Source: an uncultured Pseudomonadales bacterium (GTDB lineage Bacteria > Pseudomonadota > Gammaproteobacteria > Pseudomonadales > Azotimanducaceae). From it: 64,000 bases of DNA. The DNA lies in contig OY282519.1 of NCBI GenBank assembly GCA_958296405.1, positions 914,132 through 978,131 of the forward strand, in the 5' to 3' direction. Each line of letters begins with the position of its first letter. Positions within the stretch are counted from its first letter, which is position 1. The notes under the pieces were generated by a model. That model saw only the letters and a list, made by a program, of their open reading frames with translations. It was not told where the DNA came from and did not search any database. This document shows positions 26,937 through 34,662 of this stretch, one piece after another. The position numbers were made by a program, and so were the translations under genes.

Positions 26937-27914
26937 ATGCCCCACGTCGCCTTCCTCACTGATCCGCTCGCGAGCTTCGATCTCAAGAAGGACAGCACCC
27001 TCGCCATGATGCGCGCCGCCGCGCTGCGCGGTTGGCGGGTGACCTGCTTTGAGCAATCGGACATGGCGTGGCGCGATGGCCGCGCTTGGGCGACGCTGCG
27101 CGACGTGGAGATTGATGCAGCGTTCCTGGAATCGCTGGACCCGGCCTTGGCGCCGACGCCGTGGCATCGCCTCGGCGCGCCGGTGGAGACGGACCTCGGT
27201 GCGCCAGACCTCATCATGATGCGCAAAGACCCGCCGTTCGACTTGGAGTACATCTACGCGACGTACTTCTTGGAACACGCCGCGGCGCAAGGCGCGGCGG
27301 TGGTGAACGCGCCCGGGAGCCTGCGCGACTGCAACGAGAAGTTCTTCGCGTCTTGGTTTCCGGATTGCGTGCCGCCGCTCATCATCGCCCGCCGCCCAGA
27401 ACGGCTGGCGGATTTTCACGCCGAGCATGGCGACGTGGTGTTCAAGCCGTTGGACGGCATGGGCGGCGTCAACATCTTCCGCGCCCGGCACGACGATCCG
27501 AATGTGGGCGTCATCATCGAAAACCTCACGGCGCGCGGCACGCGGCAGATCATGGCGCAGCGGTTTGTGCCGGAGATCGCGGCGGGGGACAAGCGCATCC
27601 TGTTGATCGCCGGCGAACCGGTGGAGTACGCCTTGGCGCGCATTCCGCGAGCTGGCGAATCGCGTGGCAACCTCGCCGCCGGAGGCACCGGCGTCGGGCG
27701 CCCGTTGACGGAACGGGATCGCTTCATCGCCGGGCGCGTGGGCCCCGAGCTCAAGCGCCGCGGCATCCTGTTCGCCGGCATCGATGTCATTGGGAACTAC
27801 CTGACGGAGATCAACGTCACCTGCCCCACCTGCATCCGCGAGTTGGATGCGCAGTTCTCACTGGACATCGCCGGTGATTTGATGGACCGGTTGGCGGAGG
27901 AGTTCGGCCTGTGA
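26937..27914 (+). CDS. gshB: Glutathione synthetase
   Basis: 325 residues. Joins gamma-glutamylcysteine and glycine. ATP-grasp features: MMRKDPPFDLEYIYATY, FKPLDGMGGVNIFR (ATP-binding), MAQRFVPEIAAGDKRILLI, and NVTCPTCIRELD with the C-terminal glycine-rich loop region. The order gshB-tonB-yqgE-yqgF is conserved in Pseudomonas and relatives. The stop overlaps the tonB start (GTGA). Confidence 0.94.
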   Translation: MPHVAFLTDPLASFDLKKDSTLAMMRAAALRGWRVTCFEQSDMAWRDGRAWATLRDVEIDAAFLESLDPALAPTPWHRLGAPVETDLGAPDLIMMRKDPPFDLEYIYATYFLEHAAAQGAAVVNAPGSLRDCNEKFFASWFPDCVPPLIIARRPERLADFHAEHGDVVFKPLDGMGGVNIFRARHDDPNVGVIIENLTARGTRQIMAQRFVPEIAAGDKRILLIAGEPVEYALARIPRAGESRGNLAAGGTGVGRPLTERDRFIAGRVGPELKRRGILFAGIDVIGNYLTEINVTCPTCIRELDAQFSLDIAGDLMDRLAEEFGL

Positions 27915-28705
27915 CCGGCCTCGGCGATGCTTGGGCGTCCTGGCGGCTGGCCGCGGCGCTTGGCATTGCCGTCGCCCTGCATCTGGCGCTCCTCTTTGGG
28001 TTGGGCTCGCCCTTTCCTGCGCTCACGGCGCCGCGCTCGGTGATTGAAGTGACCTTGGCCGCGCCGAAGATGGCAGATGCGTTGCCTGCCAAGCCGCTTG
28101 CTGAAGCGGAAACTGACGTTGCGGAGTTTGTGCCGGCGCCGACCGTGGAGTCGGTGTCTGCATCCCCAACGCCCGATGCTGTGCCGGAAGTCGCACATGA
28201 GGCGGTATCGGAAACTCCGGCAGCGAAGCCGGCGCCCGCCCCGCCCGATCGCCCTGTCTGGACAGCGCCGCGTGAAGCCTATGCGGGTTTGGTGCGCGAC
28301 GTGGCCAAGCTGGGCGCCGCCACACCGCCGCAGCGTGGAGACGTTCGCGTGCGTCGCCTCGATGCCGCGGCGCCGCAAATGAGCGAAGACGCCTACTATC
28401 TGGCCGCTTGGCGGCGCGAGGTGGAGCGCGTCGGCAACCTCAACTATCCGCAGGCAGCGCGGGAGCAGCGGCTCTACGGGCGGCTGCGGCTGCTGGTCGC
28501 CATCGCCGCGGATGGCAGTTTGCGCGACGTGCGCGTGCTCGAATCCTCCGGCCATGCCGAGCTCGATGCCGCGGCGCTGCGCATTGTGCGCTTGGCGGCC
28601 CCCTATGCGCCGCTGCCGCCGGCCATGCGCCGGGACACGGATGTGCTGGAGATCGTGCGCACCTGGCAGTTTGTGAAGCAGCGCGGCGGGCGCTTCCATG
28701 CGTGA
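27911..28705 (+). CDS. TonB-family energy transducer
   Basis: 264 residues. One N-terminal transmembrane helix (about 12-32), an alanine/proline/glutamate-rich periplasmic linker (about 50-115), and a C-terminal TonB domain with YPQAAREQRLYGRLRLLVAIAADG-type features (for example VRVLESSGHAELDAAALR). Transmits proton-motive force from ExbBD to outer-membrane receptors such as the one at 61-63.6 kb. GTG start overlaps gshB by 4 nt. The position after gshB is the usual place of a TonB paralogue (TonB3-like in Pseudomonas). Confidence 0.85.
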   Translation: MTGLGDAWASWRLAAALGIAVALHLALLFGLGSPFPALTAPRSVIEVTLAAPKMADALPAKPLAEAETDVAEFVPAPTVESVSASPTPDAVPEVAHEAVSETPAAKPAPAPPDRPVWTAPREAYAGLVRDVAKLGAATPPQRGDVRVRRLDAAAPQMSEDAYYLAAWRREVERVGNLNYPQAAREQRLYGRLRLLVAIAADGSLRDVRVLESSGHAELDAAALRIVRLAAPYAPLPPAMRRDTDVLEIVRTWQFVKQRGGRFHA

Positions 28706-28888
28706 AGGCTTGGTCGCGGGCGTGTTCGCAGTCCGATGCCGCGCCCACTAGGGGAGCAGCCAGCATGTCGTCAGCCCGCTCGTCTGGGAGGTGGATTGCG
28801 GTAGCATCCGCCGCCTGATTGCCGCGCATCCCAACGCTTGATGCCGCGGCGGCACCAACGTCTAAGCAGATAACGGAGTGAGTACGCG

Positions 28889-29650
28889 ATGAAGCCTGTC
28901 TGTCTGGTCATCGGCGCCGGCGCCGGCATTGGCGGCACCGTCGGCAAGCGGTTCGCCAAAGAGGGCTATCACGCGGTGCTTTGCCGCCGCACGGATCAGG
29001 CCGGCCTCGACAAGCTGGTGGACGCGATCGAAAGCGAAGGCGGCTCGGCGTCGGGCTTTCTGATGAACGCGATCGCGGCAGATTCGATCGAGGAGCGCGT
29101 GGCGCAAGTGGAGGCGGACGTCGGCCCGATCGAGGTCGCCATCTACAACCTCGGCGCGCAAATCGGCGACCGGTCGTTGGACAACACCAGCGCCAAGGCA
29201 TTCGAGATGGGTTGGCGGCTCGGCACGCTGGGCCTGTTCCGGCTGGCGAAGGCCGCCTGCCCGTACATGGTGGAACGTGGCGGCGGCACGCTCATCGTCA
29301 CCTCCGCCACCGCCGCGGTGCGGGGCAATGCCGGCCAGCACTCCCACGCGGCCGCGATGGGCGGGCGCCGCCTGCTCTGCCAGACGTTGAACGCCGAACT
29401 CTCGCCGCGCAACATCCACGTCGCCCATGTCGTCGTCGATGGTTCGGTGGACGCGCCCGACACGCTGGGCAAGATGCTCGGCGCCGAGCGGTTCCAAGCC
29501 CTGCGGGACACCAAGGGCGCCGAAGACGGCCTCATGCTGCCGGAACGCATCGCGGACACATACTGGCACATCGCGGGGCAGCATCGCTCGGTGTGGACGC
29601 ACGAGTTGGATCTGCGCTCCTTCTCAGACCTGCCGTGGTGGAACCACTGA
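28889..29650 (+). CDS. Short-chain dehydrogenase/reductase-like protein lacking the Tyr/Lys catalytic pair
   Basis: 253 residues with a Rossmann fold: glycine motif VIGAGAGIGGTVGKRF at 7-22, IYNLGA at the usual NNAG position, and catalytic-type serine S139 in VTSATAAVRG. Where SDR enzymes have Y-x3-K, the sequence is H153-A-A-A-M157, so both the proton donor and the lysine are replaced. The rest of the fold, including NIHVAHVVVDGSVD, is intact, and there is no frameshift. The protein may bind NAD(P) without classical catalysis. It interrupts the common gshB-tonB-yqgE order, which suggests insertion. Confidence 0.8.
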   Translation: MKPVCLVIGAGAGIGGTVGKRFAKEGYHAVLCRRTDQAGLDKLVDAIESEGGSASGFLMNAIAADSIEERVAQVEADVGPIEVAIYNLGAQIGDRSLDNTSAKAFEMGWRLGTLGLFRLAKAACPYMVERGGGTLIVTSATAAVRGNAGQHSHAAAMGGRRLLCQTLNAELSPRNIHVAHVVVDGSVDAPDTLGKMLGAERFQALRDTKGAEDGLMLPERIADTYWHIAGQHRSVWTHELDLRSFSDLPWWNH

Positions 29651-29676
29651 CGCCGGCGTTGGCGTATGATGGCGGC

Positions 29677-30237
29677 GTGGCCAGCGCATCGCTCAAGAAC
29701 CAATTCCTGCTCGCCATGCCGAACCCGCAGTCCTTAAGCGACTACTTCGGCGACACCATCACCTACATCTGCCGGCACAACCGGGAAGGCGCCTTCGGGC
29801 TGGTTGTGAATCGGCCGCTTGAGATGACGGTGGGCGACATGCTGCAGCAACTCAACCTGCCCTGCGATTTCGACGCGGCGGCGCCCGTCATCGAGGGCGG
29901 CCCCGTGCGCCGAGATTGCGCGTTCATCCTGCACACGGACGACATGCGGGTGGACCAAAGCCTCGGCGTTGGCAACGGCTTGGCGCTCACCACAGAGATG
30001 GAGCTGTTGGCCGCCATCGCCGGCGGCGGCGGCCCCCGCCACTACCTGCTCGCGCTCGGTTATGCGGGTTGGGGGCCTGGCCAGTTGGAAGGGGAGCTCG
30101 AACGCGATGTCTGGTTGACCTGCCCAAGCTCCAAGTCTGTGATCTTCGACGTGCCGTTCAAAGATCGCGTGAGCGCAGCGGCGAAGAACATCGGCATCGA
30201 CTTTTCGCTCATGTCCGGCAAGATCGGCCACGCTTGA
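29677..30237 (+). CDS. yqgE: YqgE/AlgH family protein (UPF0301)
   Basis: 186 residues. Begins SLKNQFLLAMPN, then TYICRHNREGAFGLVVNRPLE, GGPVRRDCAFILH, LLALGYAGWGPGQLEGEL and ends MSGKIGHA, the full pattern of the family. The biochemical function is not settled. GTG start at 29677. Paired with yqgF 5 nt downstream, as in nearly all gammaproteobacteria. Confidence 0.93.
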   Translation: MASASLKNQFLLAMPNPQSLSDYFGDTITYICRHNREGAFGLVVNRPLEMTVGDMLQQLNLPCDFDAAAPVIEGGPVRRDCAFILHTDDMRVDQSLGVGNGLALTTEMELLAAIAGGGGPRHYLLALGYAGWGPGQLEGELERDVWLTCPSSKSVIFDVPFKDRVSAAAKNIGIDFSLMSGKIGHA

Positions 30238-30242
30238 CGGCG

Positions 30243-30668
30243 ATGGCGCATCTCGCGTTCGACTTCGGCCTTTCCCACATTGGCGTGGCGGTGGCCGAGC
30301 CGCGCGTCGGCACGGCGTCGGCGCTCTGCGACATCAAGGCGCGCTGCGGCGTGCCCCTTGGCCCGGCGCTGGATCGGCTGGTGGACGAGTGGCGCCCAGA
30401 AGGCTTCGTCGTCGGCCTGCCGTTGAACATGGACGACACGGAAAGCGAGATGAGCGCCGCGGCGCGGCGTTTTGGCGCATGGCTCAGCAAGCGCTATGCC
30501 ATCGGCGCGCAGTTTGCGGACGAACGGCTATCCACCTTCGAGGCGGTTTCGCGGGGCGGCAGCCACGCAACCGCGGCCGAAGTGATTGCCGAAACATGGC
30601 TCAACAGCGAGGCGCCGGCCGGCGGCGTGGGCTTGCATGTCGGCACGGCGTCACGTCACGCTGGCTGA
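30243..30668 (+). CDS. yqgF: Putative pre-16S rRNA nuclease / Holliday junction resolvase-like YqgF
   Basis: 141 residues with an RNase H-like fold: AFDFGLSHIGVAVAEP carries the first catalytic aspartate, GLPLNMDDTESEMSAAARRF the second motif and DERLSTFEAVSR the acidic third motif. The family is needed for maturation of the 16S rRNA 5' end. The C-terminal helix reads AAEVIAETWLN, where many homologues have DSLAA...LLEDWL. Follows yqgE with a 5-nt gap. Confidence 0.92.
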   Translation: MAHLAFDFGLSHIGVAVAEPRVGTASALCDIKARCGVPLGPALDRLVDEWRPEGFVVGLPLNMDDTESEMSAAARRFGAWLSKRYAIGAQFADERLSTFEAVSRGGSHATAAEVIAETWLNSEAPAGGVGLHVGTASRHAG

Positions 30669-30746
30669 CGCGACGCCGTTGCGGGTCATCCGTGCGCGGC
30701 TGCGTTCTAACCCACGCCGCTTAGGCGTTCGCCAAGGTCGGTGACG

Positions 30747-31724
30747 ATGCGATTCATCATCTACGGTGCCGGCGGCATCGGCGGCGCGGTCGGCGCGCGG
30801 CTGTTCCAGAACGGCGAACAGGTGCTTCTCATCGCCCGCGGCGCCCACTTGGATGCCCTGCGCAGGGACGGGCTGCGCTTCATCACGCCGTCTGCGGATG
30901 CGCGCCTGCCCATTCCCGCCGTGGGCAGCCCCGCCGAAGCCGGCTGCAAGGATGGCGACATCGTGCTGCTGTGCATGAAGAGCCACCAAACCGAGGCGGC
31001 GCTGCGCGAACTCTACGCCGTCGCCGGGGACGCGGTGCCGGTGATCTGTTGCCAAAACGGCGTGGACAACGAGCGCATGGCGGCGCGGCGGTTCCGCCGC
31101 GTGTACGGGATGGTGGTGTGGCTGCCGGCGGAACACTTGGTGCCGGGCGAGGTGGTGCATGGCGCCGAAGGCCCCGCCGGCCTTTTGGATGTGGGTTGCT
31201 ATCCCACCGGCGTAGACCGCGTGGCCGAACAAGTCGCCGCGGCGTTGACCGACGCCGGCTTCACCGCCCAGCCAGACGCGGCCATCATGCGCCACAAGCA
31301 CGCCAAGCTGCTTGCCAATCTCGGCAATGCGGTGCAGGCCGCATGCAATGAAGCGCCGCGAGCTGTCATGCGCTTGCTGCGCGACGAAGCGCTGGCCTGC
31401 TACCAAGCGGCGGGCATCGACTGCGCGGCGGCCGCTGAGACCCGAGAGCGCCGCGCCACCGGCATCCGCGCCTTGCCGGTGCCTGGGCACGAACGCAACG
31501 GCGGGTCTTCTTGGCAGAGCGTGCAACGCGGCACCGGCAACATCGAGACAGACTTCCTGAACGGCGAAATCGTGCTGCTGGGCCGCTTGCATGGCGTGCC
31601 CACGCCGGTGAACTTGGCGCTGCAGCGCATCGGCAACCGGCTGGTGCGGGAGGGGATGGCTGCCGGCAGCTATAGCGTCGAGGCGCTGATGCAGGAGATT
31701 GCCGCGGCGCAAGCCTCGGGCTGA
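30747..31724 (+). CDS. Ketopantoate reductase (ApbA/PanE) family oxidoreductase
   Basis: 325 residues. N-terminal NADPH-binding motif MRFIIYGAGGIGGAVGARLF, then VLLCMKSHQTEAAL and VICCQNGVDNERMAAR, and a C-terminal helical domain with KLLANLGNAVQA and FLNGEIVLLGRLHGVPTPVN typical of PanE-like enzymes. Reduction of 2-dehydropantoate to pantoate is the founding reaction, but paralogues with other substrates are common, so no symbol is given. ATG at 30747 is preferred over an in-frame GTG six bases earlier. Confidence 0.82.
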   Translation: MRFIIYGAGGIGGAVGARLFQNGEQVLLIARGAHLDALRRDGLRFITPSADARLPIPAVGSPAEAGCKDGDIVLLCMKSHQTEAALRELYAVAGDAVPVICCQNGVDNERMAARRFRRVYGMVVWLPAEHLVPGEVVHGAEGPAGLLDVGCYPTGVDRVAEQVAAALTDAGFTAQPDAAIMRHKHAKLLANLGNAVQAACNEAPRAVMRLLRDEALACYQAAGIDCAAAAETRERRATGIRALPVPGHERNGGSSWQSVQRGTGNIETDFLNGEIVLLGRLHGVPTPVNLALQRIGNRLVREGMAAGSYSVEALMQEIAAAQASG

Positions 31725-31740
31725 GCGCGGCGCCGCCGGC

Positions 31741-32076
31741 CTAGAGGGCTTCGGCGAACTTCGCTTCGGTGCGCAGGTAGTTCTCGCGGCCGGGGTTCTG
31801 ATCCATGATGCGTTCCCAAGCGTCGCTGCCAAAAGCCTTGGCCATCCCCGCGTTCCGCGCCGCCATGGAATCCCAACGGATGATCCAGGTGACGGTGGCG
31901 GTGCCGAGCTCGTCCTGTGGCTTGCCGGCGACTTGCGGCGGCTCGTCCAGGTTCAGCCAGAAGCCCACGAGATCCATGTGGCTGCGGATGTATGGCAGCG
32001 CCACGTCCGTTGCCCAAACGCGGTACTCGGCGAGCCGCTCCGGCGCGTAATGGTAGTTGCGAATTTCATAGATCAT
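31741..32076 (-). CDS. NIPSNAP family protein
   Basis: 111 residues, a ferredoxin-like (dimeric alpha/beta barrel) small protein. MIYEIRNYHYAPERLAEY, GFWLNLDEP and TVTWIIRWDSMAARNAGM are characteristic. The function of bacterial NIPSNAP proteins is unknown; many are encoded with catabolic genes. It ends the three-gene minus-strand unit that begins with the putative selenoprotein, 55 nt after the serine hydrolase. Confidence 0.83.
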   Translation of the reverse strand: MIYEIRNYHYAPERLAEYRVWATDVALPYIRSHMDLVGFWLNLDEPPQVAGKPQDELGTATVTWIIRWDSMAARNAGMAKAFGSDAWERIMDQNPGRENYLRTEAKFAEAL

Positions 32077-32131
32077 CTCTCTGTCGCTTCTCCCAATTCC
32101 CCCAGTTGGCGGGAACAATGTTCGTGTGCGC

Positions 32132-33340
32132 TCACCCCGGGTTGTCGTCCAAGTGCTGCGCCAATGCTGCGAGGAACGCGCCCCGGCGTTCGCTGAACGG
32201 CTGCCCCACCGCCACCGGCCAAGCGCTGTGCGTGACCACCACCAAGCGGCGCGCCGGATCAATGTGGATGGATTGCCCGAAGATGCCCAAGGCGTTGAAG
32301 GCGCCGTCACCCTGCAGCCACCAAAGATAGCCATAGCCGGCGTAGCCCTTGGCCGGCGTCGTGGATGCCGCCATCCAGCCCGCCGGCAGCACCCGTTCGC
32401 CGCTCGCCAGCACCCCATCGGCCAGCGCGAACAGGCCGATGCGCGCGTAATCCCGCAAGGTTGCGCTGATGCAGCAGCCGCCGAGCTCGCCGCCATCTGC
32501 GCCATGGGTCATCCAGTTCGCCGGCGCCTGCATGCCGAACGGCCGCCAAACCTTTTGCGAGAGGTAGGTGGCCAGGTTGTTGCCGATCGCCGCCCGCAGC
32601 ACGGCGCCGACCAGGTTCGTCTCAGCCGTGTTGTAGTTGAACACTTCGCCGGCGACGCCCACGCGCTCCTTGGCGGCCAGCGACCGGTATAGGTCCACCA
32701 AGTTCGGCGGCATGGTGTTCACGTCGGAGGCGGGGTCCGCATAGTCTTCGTTCCAAGCAACGCCGGAGGACATCTGCAGCAGGTCGGCAATGGACACGTC
32801 GTCGTAGGCGGTGCCGGCGAGGCGCGGCAGGTAGCTCGTCACCTTCTCTTGTGCAGACTCGATGTAGCCATCTTGGATGGCCGCCCCGATCAACATGGCC
32901 ACCACGGATTTGGCGACGGAGAACGACACCCACAGGCTGTCTGCATCGTTGCCGGCGGCGTACCGCTCAAGCAGCACTTGGCCATCCTGCAGGGCGATGA
33001 GGCCCACCACATGGTTGTGTTCCATGAAGCCTTTAATGTCCAAGGGCTCGCCCTCCGCCTCAAAGCGGAGGTCGTCGATTGGCGTGGCGGCGGGCGGCAT
33101 GGGCGAAGCGGCGTCGCCGGCGGCGATGACGCGCGCCGGGAAAATCGCCGCGGTGTTGCGAAAGCCAGCCACCTTTTGCTCGGCGGTCCAAAACAGGAAC
33201 GATTCCGGGGCGCCGAAGTGGCGGGCGTCCTCGGCTGGATCAACATGGGGCGGGCCGCCGAATGTAGTGCCGGCGAGGGCGATGACGCCGAGCGCCGCGC
33301 ACAGCGTTGCAACGCGGCGCCGCAGGCGTGTCGGCGTCAT
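32132..33340 (-). CDS. Exported serine hydrolase, beta-lactamase/esterase (class C-like) family
   Basis: 402 residues with a signal peptide (hydrophobic 11-26). Catalytic S-x-x-K is S141-V-A-K144 in SFSVAKS; the tyrosine motif is in FNYNTAETN and the third motif region is VVVTHSA. Such proteins act as D-aminoacyl-, acyl- or carboxyl-ester hydrolases more often than as true beta-lactamases. The ATG at 33340 overlaps the stop of the upstream GrdB-like gene (ATGA), so the two are translationally coupled. Substrate unknown. Confidence 0.85.
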   Translation of the reverse strand: MTPTRLRRRVATLCAALGVIALAGTTFGGPPHVDPAEDARHFGAPESFLFWTAEQKVAGFRNTAAIFPARVIAAGDAASPMPPAATPIDDLRFEAEGEPLDIKGFMEHNHVVGLIALQDGQVLLERYAAGNDADSLWVSFSVAKSVVAMLIGAAIQDGYIESAQEKVTSYLPRLAGTAYDDVSIADLLQMSSGVAWNEDYADPASDVNTMPPNLVDLYRSLAAKERVGVAGEVFNYNTAETNLVGAVLRAAIGNNLATYLSQKVWRPFGMQAPANWMTHGADGGELGGCCISATLRDYARIGLFALADGVLASGERVLPAGWMAASTTPAKGYAGYGYLWWLQGDGAFNALGIFGQSIHIDPARRLVVVTHSAWPVAVGQPFSERRGAFLAALAQHLDDNPG

Positions 33341-34209
33341 CCAGCGCGCACCTTGCCGGCATCGCGCCGGGCTTGGCGTTCATTGCGCCGCGCCGCGCCC
33401 ATCGCCGCAAGCCGTTGCATGTTCTCCGGCAGCACCTCCATGTAGCGTTGCCGCCATGCGTGGCTGCCCCACTCGTAAGGCGTCTGTTGAAACGCGCCCG
33501 GCGCCGTGGCGGATTCGAGCATGTCGATGGCGGCGCCGACGATGGCGCGCTGCATCTCGGCGTCGTAGGGCTTCCCGCACGGATTGCCGAGCGGAAAGTC
33601 CGTGAAGACGTGGCGCGGCGCACCGGCGTGCGACACGATGTCCAAGGCCGAGCCCACGATCACCGTGGGGATGCCGGCGGATTCAAGCGCGCGGGCGACC
33701 AGACACACGGTCTGGTGGCAGACGGGTCACAACGGCACGAGGAGTGCCACGTCCACGCCGTCTGCTTGGCAGCGCTTGAGGATTTCCGGCGCATCCCCCT
33801 CGATGGTGCGGCGCTGGCTGTACTCCGTGGGCACGCAGTGAAAGCGCTCCGCCAAGCGGCCGATGCGCCCTGCCGCCGCCAGCTCCTGCAGCCGGTCTAT
33901 GGGGCAATAGGAGTTCAAGTCCTCCATGTGGGTGGCGCGCTTGTCCCACGCCAAGTCGTCGGCGTACAGGCGCGGCGGCGGCTCGGCGGTGGCGTTGGAC
34001 GCCACCGAACGCGGGTCTGACTCCACGCGGTCGTACAAGGCCGCGGTGGTGATCAGCCCCACCGTGGACTCCGCCAGCGGCCGCTTCAGCGCGGCGAATG
34101 GCACGTCATCGTGTTGCGCCCATTGATAGGACTTCTCGAACCCCTGCGCCTCGTAATAGCGGCGCGTGCGGTCCATGTAGCGTACGGGTTGGGTGTTTGC
34201 GTCGTTCAT
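33337..34209 (-). CDS. GrdB-family (glycine/sarcosine/betaine reductase B-like) protein, probable selenoprotein with in-frame UGA (U161)
   Basis: Read as one frame from ATG 34209 to the stop at 33337 this gives 290 residues, with a single internal TGA at 33729-33727. The protein matches the GrdB-like family of proteobacteria on both sides of the TGA: upstream LITTAALYDRVE and the acidic HMEDLNSYCPIDRLQELAA, downstream GIPTVIVGSALDIV and HVFTDFPLGNPCGKPYD. The TGA falls at VPL-U-PVCHQTVC, so U161 and C164 form a U-x-x-C redox motif; I recall Cys-containing relatives with CPVC here. A SECIS-like hairpin starts 11 nt after the TGA. Decoding UGA as selenocysteine is therefore likely. A recent nonsense mutation is the alternative. 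The reading frame on both sides shows no other damage. Reaction unknown; thiol/selenol reductase chemistry is inferred. Confidence 0.78.
33698..33716 (-). promoter_or_regulatory. Putative bacterial SECIS element
   Basis: On the coding strand, ACCAGAC and GTCTGGT pair perfectly (7 bp) around the 5-nt loop CGTGT. The loop begins 17 nt after the UGA and has G at its second position. Known bacterial SECIS elements lie just downstream of UGA, with a small apical loop 16-37 nt away and a G among the first two loop bases. The stem lies inside the conserved coding segment HQTVCLV, so some of the pairing could be chance, but the fit to all three criteria is good. Confidence 0.7.
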
Positions 34210-34322
34210 GGCGGCATCATCGCTTAGGTGGCGCGGTGCGCGCAACTGCCGCCCGCAGGAGCCCTCGATGGTGAGGCGAGAGCGACCTACCATTGGCACA
34301 CTCCACGCGCAGGCTTCATGTC

Positions 34323-34574
34323 ATGGCCATCACACTCACCGTCACCGCCAAGGGACAGATCACGCTCCGAAAGGATGTGCTCCAGCACCTCGGAGTGCGG
34401 CCCGGCGACAAGCTCAGCATCGATCTGCTCGCCGATCATCGCATTCAGCTGCGACGGAACCCGGGGAAACCGGTGTCGACGATTTTTGGGTTGCTGGCGC
34501 AGTCCAACACGGAGCGCCTGTCGATAGAGGAGATCGGGGAAGCCTCCGCCGCCGGCTGGGCGGGTGAAGAGTGA
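34323..34574 (+). CDS. AbrB/MazE/SpoVT-type antitoxin, apparently orphan
   Basis: 83 residues. The swapped-hairpin DNA-binding domain is clear: ITLTVTAKGQITLRKDVLQHLGVRPGDKL, about residues 3-31. The C-terminal tail (GLLAQSNTERLSIEEIGEAS) is the usual toxin-binding type. ATG start at 34323. A PIN or MazF toxin gene would be expected to overlap the stop; the 88 bp that follow contain no such start, and the next gene is on the other strand. It is divergent from the selenoprotein operon, so it could also act as a local regulator. Confidence 0.82.
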   Translation: MAITLTVTAKGQITLRKDVLQHLGVRPGDKLSIDLLADHRIQLRRNPGKPVSTIFGLLAQSNTERLSIEEIGEASAAGWAGEE

Positions 34575-34662
34575 GGATGTGCATCGCTACCGGCGCAGCG
34601 GCACTGGCGGCTGCCAGACAGCCGATCAACAGGCGGACGCCAACCCAGAGCCGATCTCCGAA

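Noticed and set aside
32132-33340. True beta-lactamase (antibiotic resistance)
   Set aside because: The S-x-x-K motif is present but the family is mostly esterases or peptidases and the third motif is VTHSA rather than KTG; no resistance function is claimed.
33337-33708. Separate 123-residue gene downstream of the internal TGA
   Set aside because: It starts in the middle of the GrdB-like fold with no ribosome-binding site and continues the upstream frame, so it is treated as the C-terminal half of the UGA-containing gene.
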